Source: Clostridiales bacterium (lineage in GTDB: Bacteria > Bacillota > Clostridia > Christensenellales > Aristaeellaceae). Taken from it: DNA of 58,942 bases. This document shows, in pieces, positions 1 to 8,440 of this stretch. Made by a program: the position numbers and the translations under genes. Position 1 is the stretch's first letter; each line of letters begins with the position of its first letter. The notes beneath the pieces were generated by a model. It ran no database searches. It saw only the letters and a program-made list of their open reading frames with translations, and had not been told where the DNA came from. Location: assembly GCA_015056325.1 (NCBI GenBank), contig SVGL01000015.1:1-58942 (forward strand), read 5' to 3'.

Positions 1-1
1 A

Positions 2-97
2 AATCCACATAGAGATGAAGCTATCGGCCCGGCAATTCCTCGAACCAGATTCTATGGAGATAACAAAAATCGCATCATAATTGTGAGGGCTGCCTAA
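2..97 (+). CDS. 3' end of an upstream gene (partial, unidentified)
   Basis: Reading from base 2 there are 31 open codons ending in TAA at 95-97, and the stop lies inside a terminator hairpin, which is where a gene should end. The peptide ends GDNKNRIIIVRAA. A second frame (from base 3, stop at 78-80) is also open, so the choice is uncertain. I do not recognise the family. Confidence 0.3.
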   Translation, partial: NPHRDEAIGPAIPRTRFYGDNKNRIIIVRAA

Positions 98-114
98 TCC
101 GGCAGCCCTTTTTT
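87..114 (+). terminator. intrinsic terminator
   Basis: An 8-bp stem, GGGCTGCC with GGCAGCCC, is followed by six T residues. It ends transcription entering from the left edge. Confidence 0.85.
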
Positions 115-118
115 GTGT

Positions 119-147
119 TTGACAAAATGGTAAGATAATGCTATAAT
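119..147 (+). promoter_or_regulatory. consensus sigma-A promoter for the tRNA-like transcript
   Basis: TTGACA at 119-124 and TATAAT at 142-147 are both perfect and separated by 17 bp. Transcription would start near 154 and run into the tRNA-Val-like 3' part. Confidence 0.8.
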
Positions 148-225
148 TCATCCATCGGGTTGAGGTGAGCTTGATCCGGTTAGGAAGTGTAATATACGGT
201 ATAAACCGTTATGTACTCGAACCAC

Positions 226-287
226 TTTGGTAGAGCACATCGTTCACATCGATGGGGTCGTAGGTTCGAGTCCTACTGGCACCACCA
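226..287 (+). pseudogene. tRNA-Val(CAC) 3' part, lacking a matching 5' acceptor
   Basis: Everything from the D-loop to an encoded CCA looks like tRNA. The D-stem 3' strand is GAGC at 233-236. The anticodon stem CATCG/CGATG (238-242, 250-254) encloses loop TTCACAT with anticodon CAC at 245-247. The T-arm is GTAGG-TTCGAGT-CCTAC (260-276), the acceptor 3' strand TGGCACC is 277-283, and A plus CCA ends at 287. The expected 5' partner GGTGCCA and a D-stem GCTC are not found upstream, so no cloverleaf can close. It may be a decayed gene, an attachment-site scar left by an element that integrated into a tRNA-Val, or a chimeric small RNA. The promoter and terminator suggest it is still transcribed. 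Confidence 0.65.
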
Positions 288-290
288 AAG

Positions 291-317
291 AACCACCCTT
301 TGTGGGTGGTTTTTTTC
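291..317 (+). terminator. intrinsic terminator of the tRNA-like unit
   Basis: The stem ACCACCC/GGGTGGT has a 5-nt loop and a run of seven T residues, and starts four bases after the CCA end. Confidence 0.85.
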
Positions 318-502
318 TATGTATGTCCAATATGGCTTGCACCTTAATTCCCTGAGATGTCAACGCACATCGATGAGACGTCGAACCGCGCGCTGTCAGC
401 GGCGGAAGCAGCAGGAGGAAATGGCAGCTGACCGGGCGCAGCAGGACCGTAGGTTCGACGCCTGCCGGAAGTCGTTTGCATGCCCATCTTCTTGCCATCC
501 GG
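318..502 (+). other. non-coding stretch with T-arm-like hairpin, possible small RNA
   Basis: No convincing gene is seen. The segment holds GTCAGC and GCTGAC arms about 25 nt apart and a tRNA T-arm-like hairpin (GTAGG-TTCGACG-CCTGC, 449-465), and is closed by a strong terminator. No acceptor stem pairs around it, so it is not called a tRNA. Read-through from the promoter at 119-147 could transcribe it. Confidence 0.35.
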
Positions 503-526
503 GAGGGGGTGTCCCCCTCTTTTTTT
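503..526 (+). terminator. intrinsic terminator
   Basis: GAGGGGG-TGT-CCCCCTC is followed by seven T residues. Confidence 0.85.
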
Positions 527-582
527 CGTGCACTTTCCATCCTTTGGAACTGGCGATTTTTGTCTTTTGAAGTCATTTTCTG

Positions 583-611
583 TGGACAATCCCTTCATCT
601 TGTCGTATAAT
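583..611 (+). promoter_or_regulatory. promoter of the acyl-lipid operon
   Basis: TGGACA at 583-588 and TATAAT at 606-611 are spaced by 17 bp, about 70 bp ahead of the first gene of the 10-kb operon. No inverted repeat suggestive of a FapR-type operator is obvious next to it. Confidence 0.75.
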
Positions 612-684
612 ATATTCTGTATAGGTATGTTTATGACAGCACACCTGTACCAGTACTCGGGCAGAGAACAAAGCGAGGGAATGT

Positions 685-1206
685 ATGCAGAAGCGAGGAA
701 AAAGCTACCGCGTCGCGCAATGCGGCATGGCCACAACACTGGCCGTTATCGTGCTGGCCTTCGGGCATGTGCTGACGATGGGGGAGTTTTTCTGGTACTT
801 CGTGGCGTCCCTGCTGGTGGACGTTCCTGAGCGCACGGCAGACAAAGCGCTGTGCGTACTGGCCACATCGATCCTCTCTGTGCTTCTGTGCGGCTTCAAC
901 TATGTGTACCTGGCCTCCTTCGGGCTGCTGATGGCGCCCTATGTGCTTATCAAGGCCATCACCCGCAAGAGCCCGTCCATGGTGCAGTATATTGCCGTTG
1001 CGGCAGGTTCCTTCCTGGGGATGCTGGGCATCTGCTGGTGGACGCCCATGTTCATCGTGCAGCTGAGCATCATGACAGCCCCTGCGGTGCGCTGGGGCGC
1101 AGCGGCGGTGATTCTCCTGGTCAGCCTGGTCTTCGAACCGCTGTACGGCCGGCTGTTCCGCTTCTGCAAGCAAATCCTACTGAAAGTGTGGTACCGTTTC
1201 GCATGA
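685..1206 (+). CDS. polytopic membrane protein, first gene of the acyl-lipid operon
   Basis: The 173-residue product is strongly hydrophobic, with about five predicted membrane spans and a short basic tail (residues 155-173). I do not recognise a family. The general look, a small compact bundle with charged loops, is like integral subunits of transporters, but that is only an impression. The start at 685 has AGGGA a few bases upstream. Its stop overlaps the next gene's start (ATGA at 1203-1206), so it is translationally coupled to the first acyl ligase and very probably belongs to the same pathway, perhaps as a membrane anchor or a lipid or fatty-acid import component. Confidence 0.75.
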   Translation: MQKRGKSYRVAQCGMATTLAVIVLAFGHVLTMGEFFWYFVASLLVDVPERTADKALCVLATSILSVLLCGFNYVYLASFGLLMAPYVLIKAITRKSPSMVQYIAVAAGSFLGMLGICWWTPMFIVQLSIMTAPAVRWGAAAVILLVSLVFEPLYGRLFRFCKQILLKVWYRFA

Positions 1207-3119
1207 AGTTTTACGAAAGAATCCTCCTGGATCTCAAAAGCGAGGAGCACTCCTTTCAAACGATATACAAGCATGCCTTCAGCTTCGCCGACCATGTGTA
1301 TTTTGAGGAGAGCAGCAATCTGCGCATCGAGCGCACCACCTATGCCCAGGCCCGGCAGGCGACGCTGAAGATTGCCGCGGCGCTGCGCAAGCAGGTGCAG
1401 CCCGGCCAGATCGTGGCGCTGATGATGCCCAACAGCCCCCTGTGGGTGGAGTGCTTCTGGGCCACGCTGCAGGCAGGCTGCAAACCTCTGCTGCTGTCCC
1501 CCCTGATGCCCGCACGGGTGGCCGCACGGTGCCTTGCCCATACCGGCTGCACGGTGCTGCTGGGGGATATGTCGATCGAGGGATGCTGCACCATCCCCGC
1601 TGTGGAGCTGGACAAGTATCGTCGTGACGCCGAAGAGGCCCCCGAAATCATGGAGGGCTGGGGGAACGAGGTCATCCTGGCCACCTCCAGCACCACCGGC
1701 GAGCCCAAGCTCCTGGCCTTTGACGGCAAGGCTATCTGCATTCAGATCCTCAACAGCAAGGGCATCCTGGAAACCTGCAAGGAGGTCGCCAGGTTTGACC
1801 ATGGCGTCTTCCGCATGCTGGCCTTCCTGCCCTTCTCCCATATTTTCGGCCTGACGGCCTGCTTCCTGTGGTTCACCATGTTCGGCGTAACCTTCGTGTT
1901 CCTCAAGAACCTGCAGCCTGAGACCATCCTGCGCACCTGCCGCCTCCACCGGGTGACCCACGTCTTCGCCGTGCCCCTGCTGTGGGACACGATGACCGCC
2001 CGCATCCTCAAAACCGTGGAGGAAAAGGGCCTGACCGACAAGTTCCAGAAGCTCACCCGCATCAGCCTGAAGCTCCAGGATGTTGCGCCGCCCCTGGGCC
2101 GCCTCTTCGCCCGGTGCGTGTTCTCCTCCGTGCACAAGCAGACCCTGGGCAGCACGATCAAGTACTGCATCAGCGGCGGCGGCATGCTGTCCAAGGAGAC
2201 GCTGCCCCTGCTCAACGCCATCGGCTACCCGCTGGAGAACGGCTATGGCATGACCGAGATCGGCATTGCCTCCCTGTCCAACAAAAAGCCCAGCCAACGT
2301 CAGGGCCTGGGGGTGGGCAAGCCCATGACCAGCCTGGATTTCAAGCTGGATGAAAATGGTCAGCTGCTGGTGCGGGGCTCCTCCTGCTACACCGCAAGGT
2401 ATATGGACGGCAAGCGCCTGCCCGCCAATCCCAACACCTGGTTTGCCACCGGCGATATCTTCACCGTGGACGAGAAGGGCGAATACAGCTTCATCAGCCG
2501 CATGGACGATCTGGTCAACGGCGCCAACGGCGAGCGGCTCAGCCCCGACGAAATCGAGAACCAGATGGCCCTGACCCTGGAGCACTGCGTCTTCGGCCTG
2601 GAGAACGGCACCCTGGCGCTGATGCTCCGGCTGCCCGAGCAGTGCTACATCTCCGATGCAGCCTGGAAGCACGAGATCGACGCTGTGCGCGCCGCCATCG
2701 ACGAATTACCCACCTACATGCGGCCCCGACAGATTTACATCTCCCGCCAGCCCCTGCCCCTGTCCCTGAGCGGCAAGATCCGCCGTCAGGCCATCCGCCA
2801 GGGCGTCATCGACGGCAGCTACCCCTGCGATTCCCTCGCTGCGCTGCAGCAGTCCGGCGGCCAGCAGAACCGCGCCAACGACGCGCTGCTCCAGGCCCTG
2901 CGGGAGCTCTTCTCCAAGCATGCCCCCAGCGAGCAGTCCGTTGCCGACGGCAGCCATTTCTTCGTGGATCTGGGGGGCGACAGCCTTGCCTTCCTGGAGC
3001 TGATCAGCGAGATTGAAACGAAATTCAGCGTCCGCATCTCCAATGAGATGTCCGCCGAGATGACCACCCCCGCCGCTGCGGCACGGCAGATCACCGCCGC
3101 CCTCGAAGCCAAACAGTGA
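1203..3119 (+). CDS. acyl-activating ligase fused to a C-terminal acyl carrier domain
   Basis: This 638-residue protein has an adenylate-forming (ANL/AMP-binding) domain followed by a carrier-protein domain. Visible motifs are the phosphate loop TSSTTGEPK near residue 162, YGMTE near 348, the ATGD hinge region near 415 and the catalytic-lysine motif SGKIRR near 523. The carrier domain has GGDSL with the phosphopantetheine-attachment serine at about residue 594. By family, it should activate a carboxylic acid, probably a fatty acid, as an acyl-adenylate and load it on its own carrier arm. There is no condensation, reductase or thioesterase domain. An ATG at 1203 overlapping the previous stop is preferred over in-frame codons further upstream, which lie inside gene one. 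Substrate chain length cannot be read from sequence. Confidence 0.88.
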   Translation: MKFYERILLDLKSEEHSFQTIYKHAFSFADHVYFEESSNLRIERTTYAQARQATLKIAAALRKQVQPGQIVALMMPNSPLWVECFWATLQAGCKPLLLSPLMPARVAARCLAHTGCTVLLGDMSIEGCCTIPAVELDKYRRDAEEAPEIMEGWGNEVILATSSTTGEPKLLAFDGKAICIQILNSKGILETCKEVARFDHGVFRMLAFLPFSHIFGLTACFLWFTMFGVTFVFLKNLQPETILRTCRLHRVTHVFAVPLLWDTMTARILKTVEEKGLTDKFQKLTRISLKLQDVAPPLGRLFARCVFSSVHKQTLGSTIKYCISGGGMLSKETLPLLNAIGYPLENGYGMTEIGIASLSNKKPSQRQGLGVGKPMTSLDFKLDENGQLLVRGSSCYTARYMDGKRLPANPNTWFATGDIFTVDEKGEYSFISRMDDLVNGANGERLSPDEIENQMALTLEHCVFGLENGTLALMLRLPEQCYISDAAWKHEIDAVRAAIDELPTYMRPRQIYISRQPLPLSLSGKIRRQAIRQGVIDGSYPCDSLAALQQSGGQQNRANDALLQALRELFSKHAPSEQSVADGSHFFVDLGGDSLAFLELISEIETKFSVRISNEMSAEMTTPAAAARQITAALEAKQ

Positions 3120-4396
3120 GGTGTCAAGAAGCATTGAAACGCTTTTTTCAGAATTTCTTTTATTACTTCGTCAAGGTGACGGGCTATATCCCCTACAAGC
3201 TCTGCATGAAGACCCATGTCTACTACGAGAGCAAGGATACCCCCCGTCTGGGCGGCGCGGAAATTGCCGCTGCCAACCATACCCGCCTGCTGGACTTCGC
3301 GCTGCTTTTGTATCTGTACAGGTTCCGCGTGGTGCGGGTGCTGATGGCGGAGGTGCTGTTCAAGAATCCCCTCAGCGGCTTGTTCATGCGCTGGATGCGG
3401 GGCATCAAGGTCAACCGCAGCCACGGCACCGATGTAGAGCACATGCAGGAGATGCGTGACGCGCTTTACGATCAGGATGTGGTGGGCGTCTTCCCCGAAG
3501 GTAAATTGAACCCCAAGGGCCGCGACTACGGCCCCCTGCTGCCCCTGGGCAACGGCGCCATCCACCTGGCCATGACCACCGGCGCCCCTATTCGCCCGCT
3601 GTACTTCCACAACAATCTCGGGGTGTTCAAGTCCTCGGCCATCATGGTGGGCAACCCTATTGACGTGCAGGGCATGTTCGGCAGCGAGCCCACCCCCCAG
3701 GCCATGGAAAAGGCCCGGGCCTGCCTCACCCGCCGCCTGGAGGAGCTGCGCGATAACCTCAAGCTCCGCGATCAGCACCGCTCCCATTCCCTGCTGACCC
3801 GCCATATGCGCTGGAGCATCCGCATCGCGCTGAAGATGGGGTTTGGCGTCACCTACCACTACACAGACAAGGCTGTCCAGGCCCACAAGCTGCAGCGCAA
3901 CGTCATCATCGTCAGCAACCATCGCAGCTTCTACGATCCGCCCATGCTCTGCACCCTCTTCCCCAAGGACAAGGTGCACATCCTGGCCGCGGAGACGCTG
4001 TATCAAAACAAGTGGCTGGCCTTCCTGCTGGGCCGGATGGGCTGCATCAAAATCGACCGCAACTGCCTGGACATGGAGAGCTTCCATGCCATCCAGGATG
4101 TGCTGGGGCGCGGCGCCAGCGTGGGCATTTTCCCCGAGGGCACGCTGCATGAGGATCATGAGATCCTGCCCTTCAAGTCCAGCTTCGCGCTGGCATCCAT
4201 TTCCTCCGGCGTGGAGGTGCTGCCTGTTTACATCGGCGGCGAGTACAAGATGTTCGGCAACAAGCTGCACATCTGGATCGACACCCCCATGAAGCTGGAA
4301 GTGGAAAACCTGACCGTGGAAGAAATCGAAAAGCAGGCCAAGCGCGTAGAGGACAGAATGCGCATGCTGGCTGAGCAAGACAAACGGAGGAGCTGA
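3116..4396 (+). CDS. tandem PlsC-type acyltransferase (two LPLAT domains)
   Basis: Two complete lysophospholipid-acyltransferase domains lie head to tail in 426 residues. The first has NHTRLLD (His55, Asp60) and FPEGKL near 126. The second has NHRSFYD near residue 267 and FPEGTL near 338. Single-domain PlsC enzymes are about 200-250 residues, so this is a true duplication. By family each domain transfers an acyl chain to a lipid hydroxyl at the membrane; having two could add chains to two positions. The start is GTG at 3116, overlapping the preceding TGA (GTGA). No Shine-Dalgarno is seen, consistent with coupling. It sits directly after a ligase-carrier fusion, suggesting the acyl-carrier thioester is its donor. 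Confidence 0.88.
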   Translation: MRCQEALKRFFQNFFYYFVKVTGYIPYKLCMKTHVYYESKDTPRLGGAEIAAANHTRLLDFALLLYLYRFRVVRVLMAEVLFKNPLSGLFMRWMRGIKVNRSHGTDVEHMQEMRDALYDQDVVGVFPEGKLNPKGRDYGPLLPLGNGAIHLAMTTGAPIRPLYFHNNLGVFKSSAIMVGNPIDVQGMFGSEPTPQAMEKARACLTRRLEELRDNLKLRDQHRSHSLLTRHMRWSIRIALKMGFGVTYHYTDKAVQAHKLQRNVIIVSNHRSFYDPPMLCTLFPKDKVHILAAETLYQNKWLAFLLGRMGCIKIDRNCLDMESFHAIQDVLGRGASVGIFPEGTLHEDHEILPFKSSFALASISSGVEVLPVYIGGEYKMFGNKLHIWIDTPMKLEVENLTVEEIEKQAKRVEDRMRMLAEQDKRRS

Positions 4397-4401
4397 GAGA
4401 A

Positions 4402-5853
4402 ATGGAAAAGTACTTCTTTGACATGCTGCAGCCCGATGAGCGTGCCCGTGTGCGCCGCCTGAACACCCTGCAGGAGCTGGAACCCCTGTGCCTCACCGAA
4501 TATGCGGAGCTGCCCGCAGTGGCTCTGCTGCAGCAGACCACCAGCTACAAGGAGCTGTGGAACAAGGTGGCCTGCACCCGTGCCGGCCTGATTGAGGCTG
4601 GCATTCAAAAGGGCGACATGGTGGGCATTGCCCTGCCCAACACCCTTGACGCGGTGGTATGCTTCCTGGCGGCGGTGACCGCCGGCGGCGTCGCGGCGAT
4701 GCTGCCTGCCGCCACCTCCCCCGAGGGCCTTGTCAAGCCCTGCATGCTGCTGCAGCCCAAGCTGGTCATCACCTACCTGCCCGAAGCGCCGGTGAAGCAC
4801 TACGCGCCCGCTCAGCTGCTCAAGGATACCCCTGCGCCCGCCGTGCAGGTGGAGCCCGCCGATGCCGCAGCCGCCTTCTTTACCGGCGGCACCAGCGGCA
4901 TCCCCAAGAGCGCCCTGCTCTCCCACCGCGCCCTGATGACCGGCGTGTACAATGGCCTGTTCAGCCCCAACGGCACCTACTTCCAGCGCTACTATGCGCT
5001 GATCCCCTTCACCCATGTGTTCGGCGTCATCCGCAACATGCTCACCTGCTTCCAGAGCGGCTCCACGCTGTGCATGTGCACCGGCATGATGAACCTGCTC
5101 AGCGATCTGCAGCAATACAAGCCCACACTGCTGGTGCTGGTGCCTGCCCTGACGGAGATGCTGCTGAGCATGGTCAAGGGCTACGGCATGAACGCCATCG
5201 GCGGCTGCCTGAAGACCATCATCGTGGGCAGCGCCCCCATCCGCAGCAGCATCGCGGAGGATTTCGCTGCCATCGGGGTCACGATCTGCGCCGGCTATGG
5301 CCTGACGGAGACCTCCAACCTCGTCTCCGGCAACGGCGAGCAGCTGAAGAAACCCTTCTCCGTGGGCAAGCCCTATCCCGGCCAGCAGATCCGCTTTGTG
5401 GACGGCGAAATTCAGATCAAGGGCGACCACATCTTTGACAAGTACATCAACAACCCCGCCGAGACTGCCGCTTCCTTCCAGGATGGCTGGTTCTGCACCG
5501 GCGACCTGGGCTACATCGACGAGGATGGCTACCTGTACATCACCGGCCGCATCAAAAGCCTGCTGATCCTGCCCAACGGCGAGAAGCTCTCCCCCGAGGA
5601 GCCGGAGCAGATGGTCAACGAGCTGGCGGGCGTGAAGGCCTGCCTGGTCAAGATGGCAGCCAACCGTTTCGGCGCAGAGGTCGTGACCTGCGAGGTCTTT
5701 GCACCCGGCGCTGACGAGGAAGCCCTGCGCATCCGCATCCTGGAGGAGGTCAACCTCCGCCTGCCCGAGGCGCTGCGCATCCGCCAGGTTGTCTTCCGCC
5801 AGGAGGACTTCCCCCGTACCGCATCCATGAAGATTGTGAGGAACATGGCATGA
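4402..5853 (+). CDS. acyl-activating ligase (AMP-forming), no fused carrier
   Basis: The 483-residue protein is an ANL-superfamily ligase with TGGTSGIPK near residue 160, YGLTET near 299, a CTGDLG hinge and the terminal lysine motif TASMKIVRN near 474. Unlike its two relatives in this operon it has no carrier domain, but the next gene, overlapping by 4 bp, encodes a free acyl carrier protein that is the natural acceptor. A clear GGAGG site lies before the ATG. The likely role is activation of a fatty acid and transfer to the free carrier, like known acyl-ACP synthetases. A CoA-ligase activity cannot be excluded. Confidence 0.87.
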   Translation: MEKYFFDMLQPDERARVRRLNTLQELEPLCLTEYAELPAVALLQQTTSYKELWNKVACTRAGLIEAGIQKGDMVGIALPNTLDAVVCFLAAVTAGGVAAMLPAATSPEGLVKPCMLLQPKLVITYLPEAPVKHYAPAQLLKDTPAPAVQVEPADAAAAFFTGGTSGIPKSALLSHRALMTGVYNGLFSPNGTYFQRYYALIPFTHVFGVIRNMLTCFQSGSTLCMCTGMMNLLSDLQQYKPTLLVLVPALTEMLLSMVKGYGMNAIGGCLKTIIVGSAPIRSSIAEDFAAIGVTICAGYGLTETSNLVSGNGEQLKKPFSVGKPYPGQQIRFVDGEIQIKGDHIFDKYINNPAETAASFQDGWFCTGDLGYIDEDGYLYITGRIKSLLILPNGEKLSPEEPEQMVNELAGVKACLVKMAANRFGAEVVTCEVFAPGADEEALRIRILEEVNLRLPEALRIRQVVFRQEDFPRTASMKIVRNMA

Positions 5854-6104
5854 GCAGGAAAGAAATCATCTCCACCCTGGCCGAGCTGCTGTGCAAGCTC
5901 CGCCCCGAGCTGACCCTCAGCCCCGATACCCTGGATGAAAGCGTCAGCCTCCAGAGCGATCTGGGCATCGACTCCATCACCATGCTGATGCTGGCCCTGA
6001 GCATCGAGAAGAAGTTCGGCTTCCGGTTTGAGTCCGTCACCGCCGAGCAGATGAAGACGCTGGGCAGCGTGTGCGAATACATCGAAGCGAGGATGGCACA
6101 ATGA
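5850..6104 (+). CDS. discrete acyl carrier protein
   Basis: The 84-residue protein has the four-helix carrier pattern with the modified serine in LGIDSITM (Ser42) and an acidic helix before it. It overlaps both neighbours by 4 bp (ATGA on each side). Because no fatty-acid synthase gene is nearby it is better read as a dedicated carrier for the operon's ligase than as the housekeeping AcpP. A phosphopantetheinyl transferase must be supplied from elsewhere. Confidence 0.92.
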   Translation: MSRKEIISTLAELLCKLRPELTLSPDTLDESVSLQSDLGIDSITMLMLALSIEKKFGFRFESVTAEQMKTLGSVCEYIEARMAQ

Positions 6105-6511
6105 CCCAACATGAGGAATGGATTGTCCGGGAGCTCAAGCCCGGCGACCACATCCGCGTCAAGCACATGAGCTTCTACCACCACGGGCTGTATGAGGGCG
6201 ACGGCATGGTGATCCACTTTGCCGGCCCCAGCCTGGAGCATCTGGTGGACCCTGAGCAGGTCACCGTGCGCCGCGATGCGCTGGAGCAGTTCAGCAATGG
6301 CCGCAACATTGAGATCCGCAAGTATTCCCTGAAGGAGAAGCTCACCAAGCGCCCCCTGGCCAAGGTGCTTCAATCCGCCCGGGACGCCCTGGGTGAAAAG
6401 GGCTACGACATCATCTACAACAACTGCGAGCACTTCGTCAACCGGTGCGTCTTCGGCAAGGCCTTCAGCACCCAGATTGACGAGATGCGCGCCAAAGTAA
6501 ACGTTGACTGA
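6101..6511 (+). CDS. LRAT-fold (NlpC/P60-like) acyltransferase or lipase
   Basis: The 136-residue protein has the lecithin:retinol acyltransferase hallmarks: an N-terminal GDHIRV strand, the histidine box around YHHGLY (His27/His28), a second histidine at residue 39, and NCEHFVN with nucleophile Cys109. LRAT-type enzymes take an acyl chain onto the cysteine and pass it to an amine or hydroxyl, or hydrolyse lipids. Here it lies between a carrier protein and a ligase-carrier fusion in a continuous operon, so it could unload an acyl-carrier thioester or remodel the final lipid. It lacks the C-terminal membrane anchor common in animal relatives. The ATG at 6101 overlaps the carrier's stop, and an upstream in-frame codon lies inside the carrier gene and is not used. 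Confidence 0.82.
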   Translation: MTQHEEWIVRELKPGDHIRVKHMSFYHHGLYEGDGMVIHFAGPSLEHLVDPEQVTVRRDALEQFSNGRNIEIRKYSLKEKLTKRPLAKVLQSARDALGEKGYDIIYNNCEHFVNRCVFGKAFSTQIDEMRAKVNVD

Positions 6512-6527
6512 ACAAAGGATGTGAACC

Positions 6528-8438
6528 ATGCACAGCGCTTCCTGGCAGGCCGTATGCGGCTTTTTGACAGACATATACGAGTCCCTGGACAGGGATGATA
6601 TCACCCTGCGCACCATCTTTGAGATGATCTGCCAGCACCGCAACGCCCGCCTGGCGCTGTGGACGGAGAACGGCAAGAAGCGCCAGATGGACTACGCCGA
6701 GCTGCCGACGCTCTGTGCAGGCGCTGCCCGTCAGCTGGACAATCTGCTGGAAAAGAAGACCGGCGTCATTGCGCTGCACATGGCCAACTCCGCCATGTGG
6801 CCGGTGCTGTTCTGGGGTATCCTCATGTCCGGGCATACGCCGCTGCTGCTCAATGCTGCCCTGCCCCTCAAGACCTTTGAATCCATCCTGATCAAGGCAG
6901 GCGCCGTCGCCGTGATCAGCTGCGATGAGCATCCCCAGGCCATCCATCCCCAGCGGCTGCTGGGCGCCCGTACCCAGGTGGATATGGCGCTCTTTGAATC
7001 CCGCTGGACGGACCAGATCATCTTCATGACCTCCGGCACCTCCGGCGTACCCAAGCTGGTGGTTTATAACGGCCGCAGCATCGCCGGGCAGATCCGGTCC
7101 TGCCGGTATTTCTACCGGGAGACGCTGGCGATCGCCTATCCCCGGAGCCAGGGCGTCATGCGTCAGCTTGCGCTGCTGCCCTTCTCTCACATCTTCGGCT
7201 TCATCATCTGCGTGGCCTGGTATCCTTTTATGGGCGCGCAGATCGTCTATCCCGCCTCCCTCAATCCGGATGACATGCTCTTTGCCTGCCAGAAGCAGCG
7301 CGTCACCCATCTGTGCGCCGTCCCCAGCTACTATGAGATTCTCGCCCGCATCATGCTCAAGGGCGCCAAAGCCCTCTTGGGCAAGCAGGCAGATGGTTTC
7401 ATCGCCTGGCTGAAGGAGGGCCGGCTACAAAAACCCGAGCTCTATCAGCGCTATCAAGGCTTTGCAAAGAAGCTGTGCAGCCGCACCCTGGGCCATGACA
7501 TCCGCTACCTGATTTCCGGCGGCGGCATGCTATCCCCGGATACGGCAGCCTTCTTCAACCGGCTGGGGCTGTACTTCTGCAACGGCTACGGCATGACCGA
7601 GCTGGGCATCCTGGCGGTGGAAAAATCCGACAAGCCGGATAAGCGCATGCAGGCCTCCATCGGCACGCCCTCCTACGGCGTCCGCTTCACGCTGGATGAA
7701 CAGGGCGAAATCCTGGTGGATTGCGATTACGCTGCTGTGGGCTACCTGGAAGAGGACGGCCTCATCCCCCTGGAGAAGCCCTTCTCCACCAAGGATCTGG
7801 GCCGCATGCTGCCCGACGGCCGCTACATGCTGCTGGGCCGGCACGATGACATCATCATCGACAGCGATGGCAACCGCATCCATCCCCATGAGATCGAGGA
7901 GCGTCTGCGCCGGCTGCCCGGCGTGTCGGGCCTGTGCGTGATCCAGGGGGAGAAAAAGCTGGTGCTGCTGCTGGAGGGCCGCCCCGAAGGCGACGTCGAA
8001 GCCATCTCCGAGGCCATCAATCGGGTCAACCGCCGCGCCCCGGCTTCCCACTACCTGCACGAGGCATGGATTCTGCCCTCTCTCTGCCGTACCGCCAAGG
8101 GGGAGATCAACCGCCGCGCCATGGCAAAAGCCTATCTTGACGGGCTTGAAAACGCGGCGCCCGTTTCCGTGAGCGAGCCCAGCGAAGGGGTGGAGCTGAC
8201 GTCTCCGCTGGTCATCAGCATCCGCCGCAAGGTGGCCGAGCTGATGAATGTGAGCCAGGAGCAGGTCTTCCCCGGGGCCAACCTCTTCTCCGAGCTGGGC
8301 ATGGACAGCCTGAGCTACATGTGCCTGGTTCAATGGCTGGAGGAGGAATACCACGTTCCCTTTGTGCTGCCGGATCAGCAGCGCTTTGAGACCATATATC
8401 AATGTGTGGAATTTGTTCAAAACAAAGGAGGACAATGA
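6528..8438 (+). CDS. second acyl ligase-carrier fusion, with altered catalytic lysine motif
   Basis: The 636-residue protein copies the plan of the gene at 1203: an AMP-binding domain with TSGTSGVPK near 167 and YGMTE near 353, then a carrier domain with LGMDSL (serine near 594). The two fusions are probably a duplication. One clear difference is that the C-terminal motif that normally supplies the adenylation lysine (xTxxGKIxR) reads RTAKGEINR, so glutamate stands where lysine is expected. The domain may adenylate poorly, use the shifted lysine, or act mainly as a carrier. A GGATG-type ribosome site precedes the ATG at 6528. Confidence 0.86.
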   Translation: MHSASWQAVCGFLTDIYESLDRDDITLRTIFEMICQHRNARLALWTENGKKRQMDYAELPTLCAGAARQLDNLLEKKTGVIALHMANSAMWPVLFWGILMSGHTPLLLNAALPLKTFESILIKAGAVAVISCDEHPQAIHPQRLLGARTQVDMALFESRWTDQIIFMTSGTSGVPKLVVYNGRSIAGQIRSCRYFYRETLAIAYPRSQGVMRQLALLPFSHIFGFIICVAWYPFMGAQIVYPASLNPDDMLFACQKQRVTHLCAVPSYYEILARIMLKGAKALLGKQADGFIAWLKEGRLQKPELYQRYQGFAKKLCSRTLGHDIRYLISGGGMLSPDTAAFFNRLGLYFCNGYGMTELGILAVEKSDKPDKRMQASIGTPSYGVRFTLDEQGEILVDCDYAAVGYLEEDGLIPLEKPFSTKDLGRMLPDGRYMLLGRHDDIIIDSDGNRIHPHEIEERLRRLPGVSGLCVIQGEKKLVLLLEGRPEGDVEAISEAINRVNRRAPASHYLHEAWILPSLCRTAKGEINRRAMAKAYLDGLENAAPVSVSEPSEGVELTSPLVISIRRKVAELMNVSQEQVFPGANLFSELGMDSLSYMCLVQWLEEEYHVPFVLPDQQRFETIYQCVEFVQNKGGQ

Positions 8439-8440
8439 TC

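Noticed and set aside
440..475. Possible second tRNA (T-arm-like GTAGG-TTCGACG-CCTGC).
   Set aside because: No matching acceptor strand, no CCA, and no anticodon arm at the right distance on either strand.
939..4378. Long open frames on the minus strand across the first ligase and tandem acyltransferase genes.
   Set aside because: They are antisense to genes with clear domain motifs, start without ribosome sites and have low-complexity His/Gln/Gly-rich content typical of GC-rich shadow frames.
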